Notes under the pieces: model-generated
Database searches by the model: none
What the model was told of the DNA's origin: nothing
What the model saw: only the letters and a program-made list of their open reading frames with translations
Assembly (NCBI GenBank): GCA_027036915.1
Contig: JALWCD010000242.1
Location: 1-16,585 of the forward strand
DNA length: 16,585 nucleotides
DNA from: Thermodesulfatator sp.
GTDB lineage: Bacteria; Desulfobacterota; Thermodesulfobacteria; Thermodesulfobacteriales; Thermodesulfobacteriaceae
Reading direction: 5' to 3'
Shown: positions 1-6,069 of the stretch, in pieces
How the letters are laid out: every line of letters starts with the position of its first letter
How positions within the stretch are numbered: position 1 is the stretch's first letter
Position numbers and translations under genes: made by a program

Positions 1-67
1 CGCAGGAGACCTCCTCTCCCAGAATGGCCCCTCCGAAACGCTCTTTAAGTCTTTCCACCACCTTCAT
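1..67 (-). CDS. nuoC: NADH-quinone oxidoreductase subunit C, N-terminal fragment (runs off window)
   Basis: Only the first 22 codons are present, starting MKVVERLKERFGGAILGEE and continuing past the window edge. The start ATG follows a GGAGATAGGG ribosome-binding stretch and lies 2 bases after the nuoB stop. The short helical start and the position directly behind nuoA-nuoB match NuoC (30 kDa subunit of the complex I peripheral arm), which may be fused to NuoD in some bacteria. The identification rests mainly on gene order; the fragment is too short for motif support. Confidence 0.72.
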   Translation of the reverse strand, partial: MKVVERLKERFGGAILGEEVSC

Positions 68-69
68 CC

Positions 70-585
70 CTATCTCCAGAATCCCCAGCGTCCGGCTTCC
101 TGCCGGATCTTTTCCTGGAGTTTCATAAGCCCGTACATGAGGGCTTCCGGCCTGGGAGGACACCCCGGGATGTAAACGTCCACCGGCAGAAACTCGTCAC
201 AGCCCTGCACCGTGGAGTAGGTCCGGAAAACCCCACCGGAGCAGGCGCAACTGCCCATGGCGATCACATACCGGGGCTCAGGCATCTGGTCGTAAACCCG
301 GCGCACCACCGGAGCCATCTTCTTGGTCACCGTGCCGGCCACGATCAGGACATCGGCCTGCCGGGGAGAGGCCCGAAAGATGATCCCGAACCGGTCGAGA
401 TCGTGATGGCTGGCCCCGGTGGCCATCATCTCGATGGCGCAACAGGCCAGCCCGAAGGTCATGGGCCAGAGGGAACCCGTGCGCGCCCAGTTAATAAGTT
501 TGTCGAGCGGGGTGATGAAGGCCGGTGTTCCGGGAATGTGCCGTACGTCCGGGGCTACTTCTACCGTATCTTTTTCTACTCCCAT
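70..585 (-). CDS. nuoB: NADH-quinone oxidoreductase subunit B
   Basis: 171 residues, the usual size for NuoB, the subunit that binds the terminal [4Fe-4S] cluster N2 and passes electrons to quinone at the junction of the peripheral and membrane arms. The expected cluster ligands are visible: the tandem Cys48-Cys49 in [11 protein letters not shown], Cys113 in GSCACSGG and Cys142 in [10 protein letters not shown]. The frame is open for 73 codons upstream, but that stretch lies opposite nuoA and does not look like NuoB. The start at [10 protein letters not shown] gives normal family length. It overlaps the end of nuoA by 10 bases, and nuoC follows after 2 bases, so translation is probably coupled. 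Confident assignment. Confidence 0.96.
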   Translation of the reverse strand: MGVEKDTVEVAPDVRHIPGTPAFITPLDKLINWARTGSLWPMTFGLACCAIEMMATGASHHDLDRFGIIFRASPRQADVLIVAGTVTKKMAPVVRRVYDQMPEPRYVIAMGSCACSGGVFRTYSTVQGCDEFLPVDVYIPGCPPRPEALMYGLMKLQEKIRQEAGRWGFWR

Positions 586-947
586 CGGAAGGCCCCCCTG
601 ATCCAGGCATAAACGTAAGCCACCAGCAGAAGCGCGATAAAGATCACCATCTCGATGTAAGCCAGCGCCCCCAGACGGTCGAAGGAAACCGCCCAGGGAT
701 AAAGGAAGACCGCCTCCACGTCGAAGACCACGAAAAGAATGGCGATGGCGTAAAACTTGACCGAGAAGGGATGACGCGGTTCGCCCGAGGGGGGAAGACC
801 GCATTCGTAGCGCACCCGCTTTTCGGGATAGGGCCTGCGGAGTCCCAGTACCTGATTTATGATCACCATGGAAAGTCCGATCACAAAGACCAGCACCGCC
901 AGGATCAGAATCGGTAAATACTTAGCCGCCAGAACGGTCTCCCCCAC
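576..947 (-). CDS. nuoA: NADH-quinone oxidoreductase subunit A
   Basis: 123 residues with three hydrophobic membrane segments at roughly residues 10-31, 63-84 and 94-114, the layout of NuoA in the membrane arm of complex I. Family motifs are visible: the YECG loop (residues 47-50) after the first helix, and the [11 protein letters not shown] stretch with Asp76 and Glu78 in the second helix, where conserved carboxylates help couple quinone chemistry to proton pumping. It starts 1 base after the ferredoxin stop and overlaps nuoB, so all four genes appear to be one transcript. Only A, B and the start of C are seen, so whether NuoE, F and G exist elsewhere cannot be judged. Confidence 0.96.
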   Translation of the reverse strand: MGETVLAAKYLPILILAVLVFVIGLSMVIINQVLGLRRPYPEKRVRYECGLPPSGEPRHPFSVKFYAIAILFVVFDVEAVFLYPWAVSFDRLGALAYIEMVIFIALLLVAYVYAWIRGAFRWE

Positions 948-948
948 C

Positions 949-1410
949 CTAGCCCTCCTTGGCCGAAGCCTGCCTGGCCGGTTTTTTGGCGACCTTTTTG
1001 GCCGGCGGTTTCACCTCTTTTACGGCCAGGGCCTCGTTGGGGCAGGCCGCCACACAGTGAGGTTTTTCCCCGGCCGAAACCCGATCCTTACAGAGATCAC
1101 ACTTGTTAACCCTTCCGGTGTGGGAATTGAATTCCGGCACCCCCCAAGGGCAGGCGTAGACACAGTTCACACAACCCACACAGAGCTCCTCCACCACGAA
1201 GACCACCTCGTTTTCCCGGCGCATGGCCCCGGTGGGGCAAACCGCCGCACATTGAGGCTTCTTGCATTGCATACAGGAAAAATAGACGAAGGCCTTTCCA
1301 CTCTTAAGAATCCGGCAATTGGCTACCCCATCGTGGGTATCGGCGCAGGCAGAAACACAGGAAAGACAACCGTCACATTTTTCGGAATCATGAGTTACCG
1401 TATATGGCAT
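949..1410 (-). CDS. Four-cluster [4Fe-4S] ferredoxin leading the nuo operon (HycB/HydN/CooF-like)
   Basis: 153 residues containing four cysteine quartets: C12/15/18/22, C46/49/54/58, C77/80/83/87 and C104/107/119/123. This is the arrangement of the electron-transfer subunits of formate dehydrogenases, hydrogenases and DMSO-reductase-type enzymes (NrfC/HycB/HydN group). There is no signal peptide, so it should be cytoplasmic. The last ~25 residues are a Lys/Ala/Pro-rich basic tail without cysteines, unusual for this family. It is the first gene of the nuo transcript and ends 1 base before nuoA, suggesting it feeds electrons to the peripheral arm; that is inference from position. No Shine-Dalgarno precedes the ATG, the upstream in-frame codons reach a stop after seven codons without another ATG/GTG/TTG, and a promoter -10 lies immediately upstream, so it may be read from a leaderless mRNA. 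Confidence 0.88.
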   Translation of the reverse strand: MPYTVTHDSEKCDGCLSCVSACADTHDGVANCRILKSGKAFVYFSCMQCKKPQCAAVCPTGAMRRENEVVFVVEELCVGCVNCVYACPWGVPEFNSHTGRVNKCDLCKDRVSAGEKPHCVAACPNEALAVKEVKPPAKKVAKKPARQASAKEG

Positions 1411-1415
1411 GGCTC

Positions 1416-1446
1416 TATATAAGACAAAAAGTCAATTCGAAGTCAA
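1416..1446 (-). promoter_or_regulatory. Predicted sigma-70-type promoter of the ferredoxin-nuo operon
   Basis: Read on the minus strand, TTGACT (1446-1441) is followed after 18-19 bases by TTATAT/TATATA (1422-1416). Normal spacing would put the first transcribed base at or within a base or two of the A of the ferredoxin ATG at 1410. TTGACT occurs twice, at 1446-1441 and 1435-1430, exactly 11 bases apart. A GTCAA-GT-TTGAC inverted repeat (1442-1453) overlaps the upstream copy, so a regulator may bind here. The spacing is slightly long for a strong promoter; no start-site data support it. Confidence 0.5.
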
Positions 1447-1476
1447 GTTTGACCTTTCTTTGTCCCTCAAGCTTTC

Positions 1477-1513
1477 GGGGAAATTTTCCCCTTTTTGTGG
1501 GGGTTTTCTCCCC
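1477..1513. terminator. Two small G/C-clamped hairpins between scpA and the ferredoxin gene
   Basis: The first, GGGGAAATTTTCCCC (1477-1491), is an inverted repeat followed on the plus strand by five T (1492-1496), so it resembles an intrinsic terminator reading rightward, although no plus-strand gene ends here. The second, GGGG-TTTTCT-CCCC (1500-1513), follows directly. On the minus strand neither is followed by a T-run. They could still slow or stop scpA transcription, which ends at 1527, or protect RNA ends. The orientation mismatch makes the role uncertain. Confidence 0.35.
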
Positions 1514-1526
1514 GGATCTAAAAATC

Positions 1527-2183
1527 CTACTCCCGCAAAAGGATTTCTATTTCGCCCCAGGGAATATTCTGGACCAGAAGGCAAACTTCTCGAAAGGATA
1601 GATCAAGTAAGGCTAATAATAAAGCCAATTTTTCTATTTTTTCGGATAAAGTTTTGCTGAGATCCGAAAAAGTGAGTTTTTTCCTGTTTTCAAGCTCTTC
1701 CATCACCCAGAGGAGCATCTGTTTGAAGAGAGGTTCCAGTCGTTTAAGCTCCACCGTCGGAGGGGCCTGTCTTTCAAGTACTCGCACCATGGCCGCCACC
1801 AGCTGGTTGAGATCGGCTTCAATTTCGGGCTCAGGGCTCTCCACGCCTGTAGAACAAAAAACATCCCAGCCCAGTATTTCCCGGGCCTGAAGGACTTCGC
1901 CCAGGGAATCCGCCTTTTCCAGGGCCTCCGGAAAGGGTTCCTCGGTTTTTTCCGGAGAGGGGGAAGTTTCCCGGGGCAAAAGGAGTCTGCTTTTCAGATA
2001 AATCAGATGAGAAGTAAAACATAAATACTCCGAGGCCTTCTCGAAGCTTTCAGGAAGGAGTTTTTCAAGCTCCGCCAGATAAATCCGGGCCAGAGAGGCC
2101 AGATCCAGATCCAGGACCTCCGCAGGCCTGGCTTTTAATTCTTTCTGTAATCGCTCGTAAACCTGGGGCAAACTTTCGTTCAT
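1527..2183 (-). CDS. scpA: Segregation and condensation protein A (kleisin)
   Basis: 218 residues, slightly short for ScpA (commonly 230-270), the kleisin that bridges the SMC heads with ScpB in bacterial condensin and helps chromosome organisation and segregation. The N-terminal helical domain is recognisable: the LDLASLARIYLAEL stretch (about 26-39), then FEKASEYLCFTSHLIYLKSR and the LLLP ending near residue 70. An acidic, proline-containing linker (about 71-125) follows. The C-terminal winged-helix region ends FREVCLLVQNIPWGEIEIL, matching the family ending in which a phenylalanine, glutamine and glycine-glutamate are conserved. The ATG at 2183 has only a weak GGGA upstream; the frame stays open far upstream, but that part lies opposite the cytochrome gene and is not ScpA-like. 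No scpB is nearby. Its own promoter probably lies in the divergent gap. Confidence 0.85.
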   Translation of the reverse strand: MNESLPQVYERLQKELKARPAEVLDLDLASLARIYLAELEKLLPESFEKASEYLCFTSHLIYLKSRLLLPRETSPSPEKTEEPFPEALEKADSLGEVLQAREILGWDVFCSTGVESPEPEIEADLNQLVAAMVRVLERQAPPTVELKRLEPLFKQMLLWVMEELENRKKLTFSDLSKTLSEKIEKLALLLALLDLSFREVCLLVQNIPWGEIEILLRE

Positions 2184-2276
2184 GTTTGAGTCCCGGATTT
2201 GATTTAAGTCAATTGTGATTATATTCTTCCCATGATAAGGGAAAAATCCAAAACTCGTAAGAAGGAGGGAGGGGTC
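2184..2276. promoter_or_regulatory. Divergent control region between scpA and the octaheme cytochrome gene
   Basis: This AT-rich gap must hold promoters for both flanking genes. On the minus strand a perfect TATAAT -10 lies at 2223-2218, with only a weak T-rich -35 about 17 bases upstream, and would give scpA a leader of about 28 bases. On the plus strand TATATT at 2220-2225 is preceded by TTGATT at 2199-2204, a short 15-base spacer, so recognition may need an activator. The cytochrome start at 2277 has a strong GGAGGGAGGGG purine tract. The 9-mer AAGTCAATT (2206-2214) recurs at 1429-1437 in the ferredoxin-nuo promoter. Confidence 0.42.
2199..2212. promoter_or_regulatory. FNR/CRP-family-like operator palindrome
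   Basis: TTGATTTAAGTCAA is an almost perfect inverted repeat and matches the FNR consensus TTGAT-N4-ATCAA at 9 of 10 defined positions, with G for A in the right arm. It overlaps the probable promoter elements of the cytochrome gene and lies just downstream of the scpA -10. Control of a respiratory cytochrome by an FNR, Dnr or HcpR-type regulator is common in anaerobes, but which regulator acts here, and whether it activates or represses, cannot be read from the sequence. Confidence 0.42.
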
Positions 2277-3515
2277 ATGAGACAGAGACCGTGGAGTCTG
2301 ATCTGGGGTCTTTTTATCCTCTTTTTCCTGGGCTGGCCTATGGCCGCACAGGCCAAGCCCTCCAAGTGCGAGGAGTGTCACGCCAAGGTAACCCCGGGTA
2401 TAGTGAAGGATTTTCACCGCTCCAAGATGTCCAGAAAACTGGCCTGCTACACCTGTCACGGCAAATCCCACATGAGCGAAAAGGATGTGGACAAGGCCAA
2501 ACTGCCCACCATCGAGACCTGTAAGCGGTGTCATCCCAAACAGGCCAAACAGTACATGTCCGGCAAGCACTTCTTGGGCTGGATTGCCATGGAAGCCATG
2601 CCCACTACCCATATGCAGCCCGGTCCGGTGACCAAAGGACGCAAGGGATGCGGTGGCTGTCATTCCCTGGGAGCCACAAAAGAGGCCAAGAAGAATCCCT
2701 ACTACCCCAAATACGCCATGGATTGTCAGAACTGCCACACCCGACACGCCTTCTCCGTGGAGGAGGCCCGCGAGCCCGAGGCCTGTATGACCTGTCACAT
2801 GGGGTTCGACCATCCCCAGTGGGAGATGTGGTCCACCTCCAAGCACGGAGCGGCCTACATGATCGACCGGCTGCTCGGCCGCCCCATTGAGGAGCGGCGC
2901 GGTCCGCGTTGTCAGACCTGCCACATGCCCGATGGTGACCACCGGGTAATGACCGCCTGGGGCTTCCTGGGCCTTCGGGTACCCGAGGACGATAAGGAAT
3001 GGTGGAACTACCGGGTAACCATCCTCAAGGCCCTGCGGGTGCTGACTCCGGACGGCAAATTCACCGAGCGTCTGGACGTGGTAAAGGCCGGAAAGGTGGC
3101 CCGTCTTACCAAGGAGGAATGGCAGGCCGAAAGGGACCGCATGATCAAGGCCTGCAAGCAGTGTCACAACCTTAATTTCGTCAGGGAACAGCTCCATCAG
3201 GCCGACATGATGCTCAAGGAAGCGGACAAGATCTTCGCCGAGGCCATCGAACTGGTGGCGGATCTGGCCCGCGAGGGGATCATCAAGCACCCCGATGGCA
3301 ATCCCTATCCGGATCTCCTGCGGTTCTATGAAACCCCTTATGAGATCGAACAAAAGCTCTACCTCATGTTCATGGAATACCGTATGCGAACCTTCCAGGG
3401 AGCCTTCCACATGAACCCGGATTACTCCCACTGGTACGGCTGGGCGGAGATGAAAAAGACCCTGGCCGAAATGAAGGAGCTGGCCCGGGAGATGCGTGAG
3501 AAGGCCGGAAAGTAG
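2277..3515 (+). CDS. Secreted octaheme c-type cytochrome, hydroxylamine oxidoreductase (HAO)-like
   Basis: 412 residues with an N-terminal signal peptide (hydrophobic core about residues 7-24, likely cleavage after AQA-26) and eight CxxCH haem-binding motifs at C31, C57, C82, C125, C150, C170, C212 and C293. So it is an exported eight-haem protein. The SKHG motif (188-191), DHPQ (178-181), CQTCHMPDG with a following AWGF, and a cysteine-free helical C-terminus after haem 8 are features of the HAO/octaheme nitrite reductase superfamily. It is shorter than classical HAO (about 500-570 residues). Near the C-terminus, PDYSHWYGW holds Tyr383 and Tyr387, candidates for the crosslinking tyrosine of a P460 haem. 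If neither is equivalent, a reductive role on nitrite or hydroxylamine is more likely. The start was chosen at 2277 for its strong ribosome-binding site and immediate signal peptide; an ATG at 2232 in frame is less likely. Single-gene unit; no membrane quinol partner is in view. Confidence 0.85.
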   Translation: MRQRPWSLIWGLFILFFLGWPMAAQAKPSKCEECHAKVTPGIVKDFHRSKMSRKLACYTCHGKSHMSEKDVDKAKLPTIETCKRCHPKQAKQYMSGKHFLGWIAMEAMPTTHMQPGPVTKGRKGCGGCHSLGATKEAKKNPYYPKYAMDCQNCHTRHAFSVEEAREPEACMTCHMGFDHPQWEMWSTSKHGAAYMIDRLLGRPIEERRGPRCQTCHMPDGDHRVMTAWGFLGLRVPEDDKEWWNYRVTILKALRVLTPDGKFTERLDVVKAGKVARLTKEEWQAERDRMIKACKQCHNLNFVREQLHQADMMLKEADKIFAEAIELVADLAREGIIKHPDGNPYPDLLRFYETPYEIEQKLYLMFMEYRMRTFQGAFHMNPDYSHWYGWAEMKKTLAEMKELAREMREKAGK

Positions 3516-3548
3516 ACCGGGGTCCAAAGTCTAAAAGTGTAGACCCTC

Positions 3549-3579
3549 AGGGCGGGCTTAAGCCCGCCCTTTTTGTTTG
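3549..3579 (+). terminator. Rho-independent terminator of the cytochrome gene
   Basis: A perfect inverted repeat with 9-bp arms (AGGGCGGGC / GCCCGCCCT) around a TTAA loop at 3549-3570 is followed at once by TTTTTGTTT. It lies 33 bases after the cytochrome stop codon on the plus strand, so it ends a monocistronic message. On the minus strand the hairpin is not followed by a T-run, so it is not an obvious intrinsic terminator for the converging operon. Confidence 0.93.
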
Positions 3580-3668
3580 GTTAAAATCATCCATTCAGAA
3601 AGATTTTACCCCCTATTATTAAACCATTCCTAAATGAGTTTGATATAACCCAGGAAGTTTCAGGCCCT

Positions 3669-4115
3669 TTATCTCTTTTGACAAGCTACAAGATGGACCT
3701 TTTTAAAACAGCGGTTCATGATCACCGCAAGGCCGCCGCGGCGGGCGATCTCGGCCGCCTCCTCGCTCACGATGCCTTCCTGAAGCCAGAGAACCTTAGC
3801 CCCTATCTTTACGGCCTCCTCGGCTATAGGGGGTACCTGGTCGGCCCGGCGAAAGACGATCACCACCTCCGGACGTTCGTTCTCCGGAATGGCCGAAAGG
3901 GAGGGATAACAGACCCGGCCCAGGATCTCACTCTGGCCGGGATTGACAGGCACCACCTCAAAGCCCTGCTCAAGGAGATAGCGCATGACCTGGTGGCTGG
4001 GTCTTTCCGGTTTGGGGCTGGCCCCCACGATGGCCAGGCGTCGATAATTCCGCACGACCTCCAGGGCCTCCGGCTCAAGGCGAGAGTAGTCCGGAAGCTC
4101 ACAGGCCCGGGACAT
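3669..4115 (-). CDS. CoA-binding (Rossmann-fold) domain protein, YccU family
   Basis: 148 residues, a stand-alone CoA-binding domain like that at the start of succinyl-CoA synthetase alpha subunits. The nucleotide-fold start LAIVGASPKPERPSHQVMRY (27-46), the PVNPG strand end (56-60), the LWLQEGI motif (109-115) and the terminal MNRCFKKVH (133-141) are typical of the small YccU-type proteins. Family members bind CoA, but their cellular role is not established. It starts 2 bases after the tpiA stop and has GGAGG just upstream, so it is the last gene of the glycolytic run and is co-expressed with it; a role in acyl-CoA or redox sensing near carbon metabolism would be speculation. Confidence 0.85.
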   Translation of the reverse strand: MSRACELPDYSRLEPEALEVVRNYRRLAIVGASPKPERPSHQVMRYLLEQGFEVVPVNPGQSEILGRVCYPSLSAIPENERPEVVIVFRRADQVPPIAEEAVKIGAKVLWLQEGIVSEEAAEIARRGGLAVIMNRCFKKVHLVACQKR

Positions 4116-4117
4116 CC

Positions 4118-4873
4118 CTAGCCTCCGTATTTCACTATCCGGACAAAAGTTTCGGGATCAAGTGAGGCCCCGCCCACCAGGGCCCCGTCCACTTCGGACT
4201 GGGCCATGAGCTCAGCAATGTTTTCGGGCTTCACACTTCCCCCGTAAAGGATACGGGTCGTTTCCGCAAAATCTTTGCCGAAAAGTTCCGCCAGAAGTCC
4301 CCTCACATATCGGTGGGCTTCCTGAGCCTGCTCAGGGGTGGCGGTCCGCCCGGTCCCGATGGCCCAGACCGGCTCATAAGCGATCACCAGAGCCTTCAAC
4401 TCCTCAGCCGAAAAACCGGAGAGGGCTTCCCGGACCTGCCTTTCAAGAACCTCGAAGGTCTTTCCGGATTCTCGCTCCGTCAGGGTTTCGCCCACACAGA
4501 GAACGGGTTTCAGGCCTGCGGAAATCACCCCGGAGAGCCTCTTCCGGATCATCTCGTCCGTCTCCCCGAAAAGATGTCGCCTTTCGGAATGGCCCAGGAT
4601 GACATATTCCACCCCGCACTCCTTCAACATGAGCGGGGAGATCTCCCCGGTAAAAGCCCCCTTTTCGGCCCAGTGGGCGTTCTGGGCCCCGAGTTTGATG
4701 TTGGTTCCGGCAAGCTCCCGGCCCGCCGGATAAAGGGCCGTAAAAGGAGGAGCGATCATGATCTCTCGATCGGTCACCTCCGAAACCAGCTCCCTGAAAC
4801 GCCGGATATAGTTCAGAGTCTCCCTCACGGTCTTGTGCATCTTCCAGTTTCCGGCAATAAGCGGAACACGCAT
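4118..4873 (-). CDS. tpiA: Triosephosphate isomerase
   Basis: 251 residues, the normal TIM-barrel length. It interconverts dihydroxyacetone phosphate and glyceraldehyde 3-phosphate in glycolysis and gluconeogenesis. The catalytic set is intact: Asn9 and Lys11 in AGNWKMHK, His95 in ILGHSERR, and Glu167 in AYEPVWAIGTG, whose following residues form the flexible phosphate-closing loop. The phosphate-binding GGSVKPEN (211-218) and VGGASLD (233-239) elements are also present. It has its own GGAGGGAGG ribosome-binding site in the 12-base gap after pgk. The gap-pgk-tpiA order is the common bacterial triose-phosphate module. No oddities. Confidence 0.97.
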   Translation of the reverse strand: MRVPLIAGNWKMHKTVRETLNYIRRFRELVSEVTDREIMIAPPFTALYPAGRELAGTNIKLGAQNAHWAEKGAFTGEISPLMLKECGVEYVILGHSERRHLFGETDEMIRKRLSGVISAGLKPVLCVGETLTERESGKTFEVLERQVREALSGFSAEELKALVIAYEPVWAIGTGRTATPEQAQEAHRYVRGLLAELFGKDFAETTRILYGGSVKPENIAELMAQSEVDGALVGGASLDPETFVRIVKYGG

Positions 4874-4885
4874 AAGCCTCCCTCC

Positions 4886-6058
4886 TCAGGATTTAAGAGC
4901 CGCAAGCCCGGGAAGTTCCTTGCCTTCCAGAAACTCCAGAAAGGCCCCGCCACCGGTGGAAAGATAGGAAAAGGCGTGCGTCACGCCGGCGCGCTTTATG
5001 GCCGCCAGGGTGTCCCCCCCGCCGGCCAGGGTAAGGGCGTTCTGAGCTGCTATGGCCCGGGCCACCGCCACCGTTCCGTAGGCGAAGACCGGTTTTTCGA
5101 AAAGCCCCAGGGGACCGTTCCAGACGATGGTCCCGGCCCCGGAGAGGGCCTCTGCGAAAAGCGCCACCGTCTCCTCCCCGAGGTCGTAGGCCGCCTTGTC
5201 CGCCGGCACGGAATCCACCGGGACCTCCTCTTCGCCCTGTCCTTCTTCGTTTTCCGCAACCACCAGATCCACCGGAAGATAGACCTTTACTCCCCGCTCC
5301 CGGGCGGAAAGAAGGATCTCCCGCGCGGTCTCAAGTTCCGACTCCTCCACCAGGGAACGCCCCAGGTTAAGGCCCTCGGCCGCAAGAAAGGTGTTGGCCA
5401 TGGCCCCGCCGACAAGGAGCTTGTCCACCCGGTTCAGAAGATTGCGCAGGACCTCTATCTTTCCCGAGATCTTGGCCCCGCCCACCACGGCCACCAAGGG
5501 CCTTTCCGGAGATTCCAGGGCCCGGGAGAGATACTCCACCTCACGCCGAAGCTGAAAACCCGCGGCCTTCTCCCTCACCCTTTCCGGCACCCCCACCACC
5601 GAGGCGTGGGCCCGATGGCTCACGGAGAAGGCGTCGTTGACGTAGACCTCCGCCAGGCGGGCCAGGGCCTCCGCAAAAGCGGGATCGTTCTTGGTCTCGC
5701 CCGGATGAAAGCGAAGGTTCTCCAGGAGAAGGACCTCGCCCTCGCCGAGTTCCTCCACCGCGCGTTCGGCCACCTCGCCCACGCAGTCCTCCGCAAAACG
5801 TACCGGTCGCCCCAGAAGCTCCGCCAGTCTTTCGGCCACGGGTTTGAGGGACATCTCCGGAACCCGTTTTCCCTTGGGGCGCCCCAGATGGGAGCAGAGG
5901 ATGACCCGGGCCCCCTGCTCAAGAAGGTGTTTCACGGTGGTAAGACTCGCCCGGATGCGGGTATCGTCGGCCACCCGCCCCTCCGAAAGGGGCACGTTGT
6001 AGTCCACCCGCACCATGACCCTCTTCCCCGAAACCTCAAGCGCGGTAAGGTCCCTCAT
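4886..6058 (-). CDS. pgk: Phosphoglycerate kinase
   Basis: 390 residues, normal for bacterial PGK, which transfers phosphate between 1,3-bisphosphoglycerate and ADP. The substrate-binding VRVDYNVPL (16-24; Tyr where most have Phe), the SHLGRPKG loop, NDAFSVSHRAHAS, the nucleotide-domain GGAKISGKI, and the C-terminal GGGDT (346-350) and STGGGA (367-372) loops are all present. An in-frame TTG at 6073 could add five residues, but it sits over the previous stop and is made mostly of the AGGAGG purine tract that serves the ATG at 6058, so the ATG is chosen. It lies 11 bases behind the long gap gene, so the reaction pair is co-transcribed. Confidence 0.97.
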   Translation of the reverse strand: MRDLTALEVSGKRVMVRVDYNVPLSEGRVADDTRIRASLTTVKHLLEQGARVILCSHLGRPKGKRVPEMSLKPVAERLAELLGRPVRFAEDCVGEVAERAVEELGEGEVLLLENLRFHPGETKNDPAFAEALARLAEVYVNDAFSVSHRAHASVVGVPERVREKAAGFQLRREVEYLSRALESPERPLVAVVGGAKISGKIEVLRNLLNRVDKLLVGGAMANTFLAAEGLNLGRSLVEESELETAREILLSARERGVKVYLPVDLVVAENEEGQGEEEVPVDSVPADKAAYDLGEETVALFAEALSGAGTIVWNGPLGLFEKPVFAYGTVAVARAIAAQNALTLAGGGDTLAAIKRAGVTHAFSYLSTGGGAFLEFLEGKELPGLAALKS

Positions 6059-6069
6059 GGGCCTCCTCC

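Noticed and set aside
586..804. N-terminal extension of NuoB by 73 residues in the same frame.
   Set aside because: It lies opposite in frame to the conserved nuoA coding sequence, has no NuoB similarity, and the ATG at 585 gives the family's usual length.
2184..3527. The scpA reading frame stays open about 1.3 kb upstream, antisense to the whole cytochrome gene, giving a 666-residue open frame.
   Set aside because: The upstream part has no family features and is the mirror of a clear eight-haem cytochrome with its own ribosome-binding site, signal peptide and terminator. Open antisense frames are expected with this codon bias.
3580..3668. Terminator for the long minus-strand operon in the gap after the CoA-binding protein gene.
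   Set aside because: No stable hairpin followed by a T-run on the minus strand was found. The strong palindrome at 3549-3570 has a T-run only in the plus direction.
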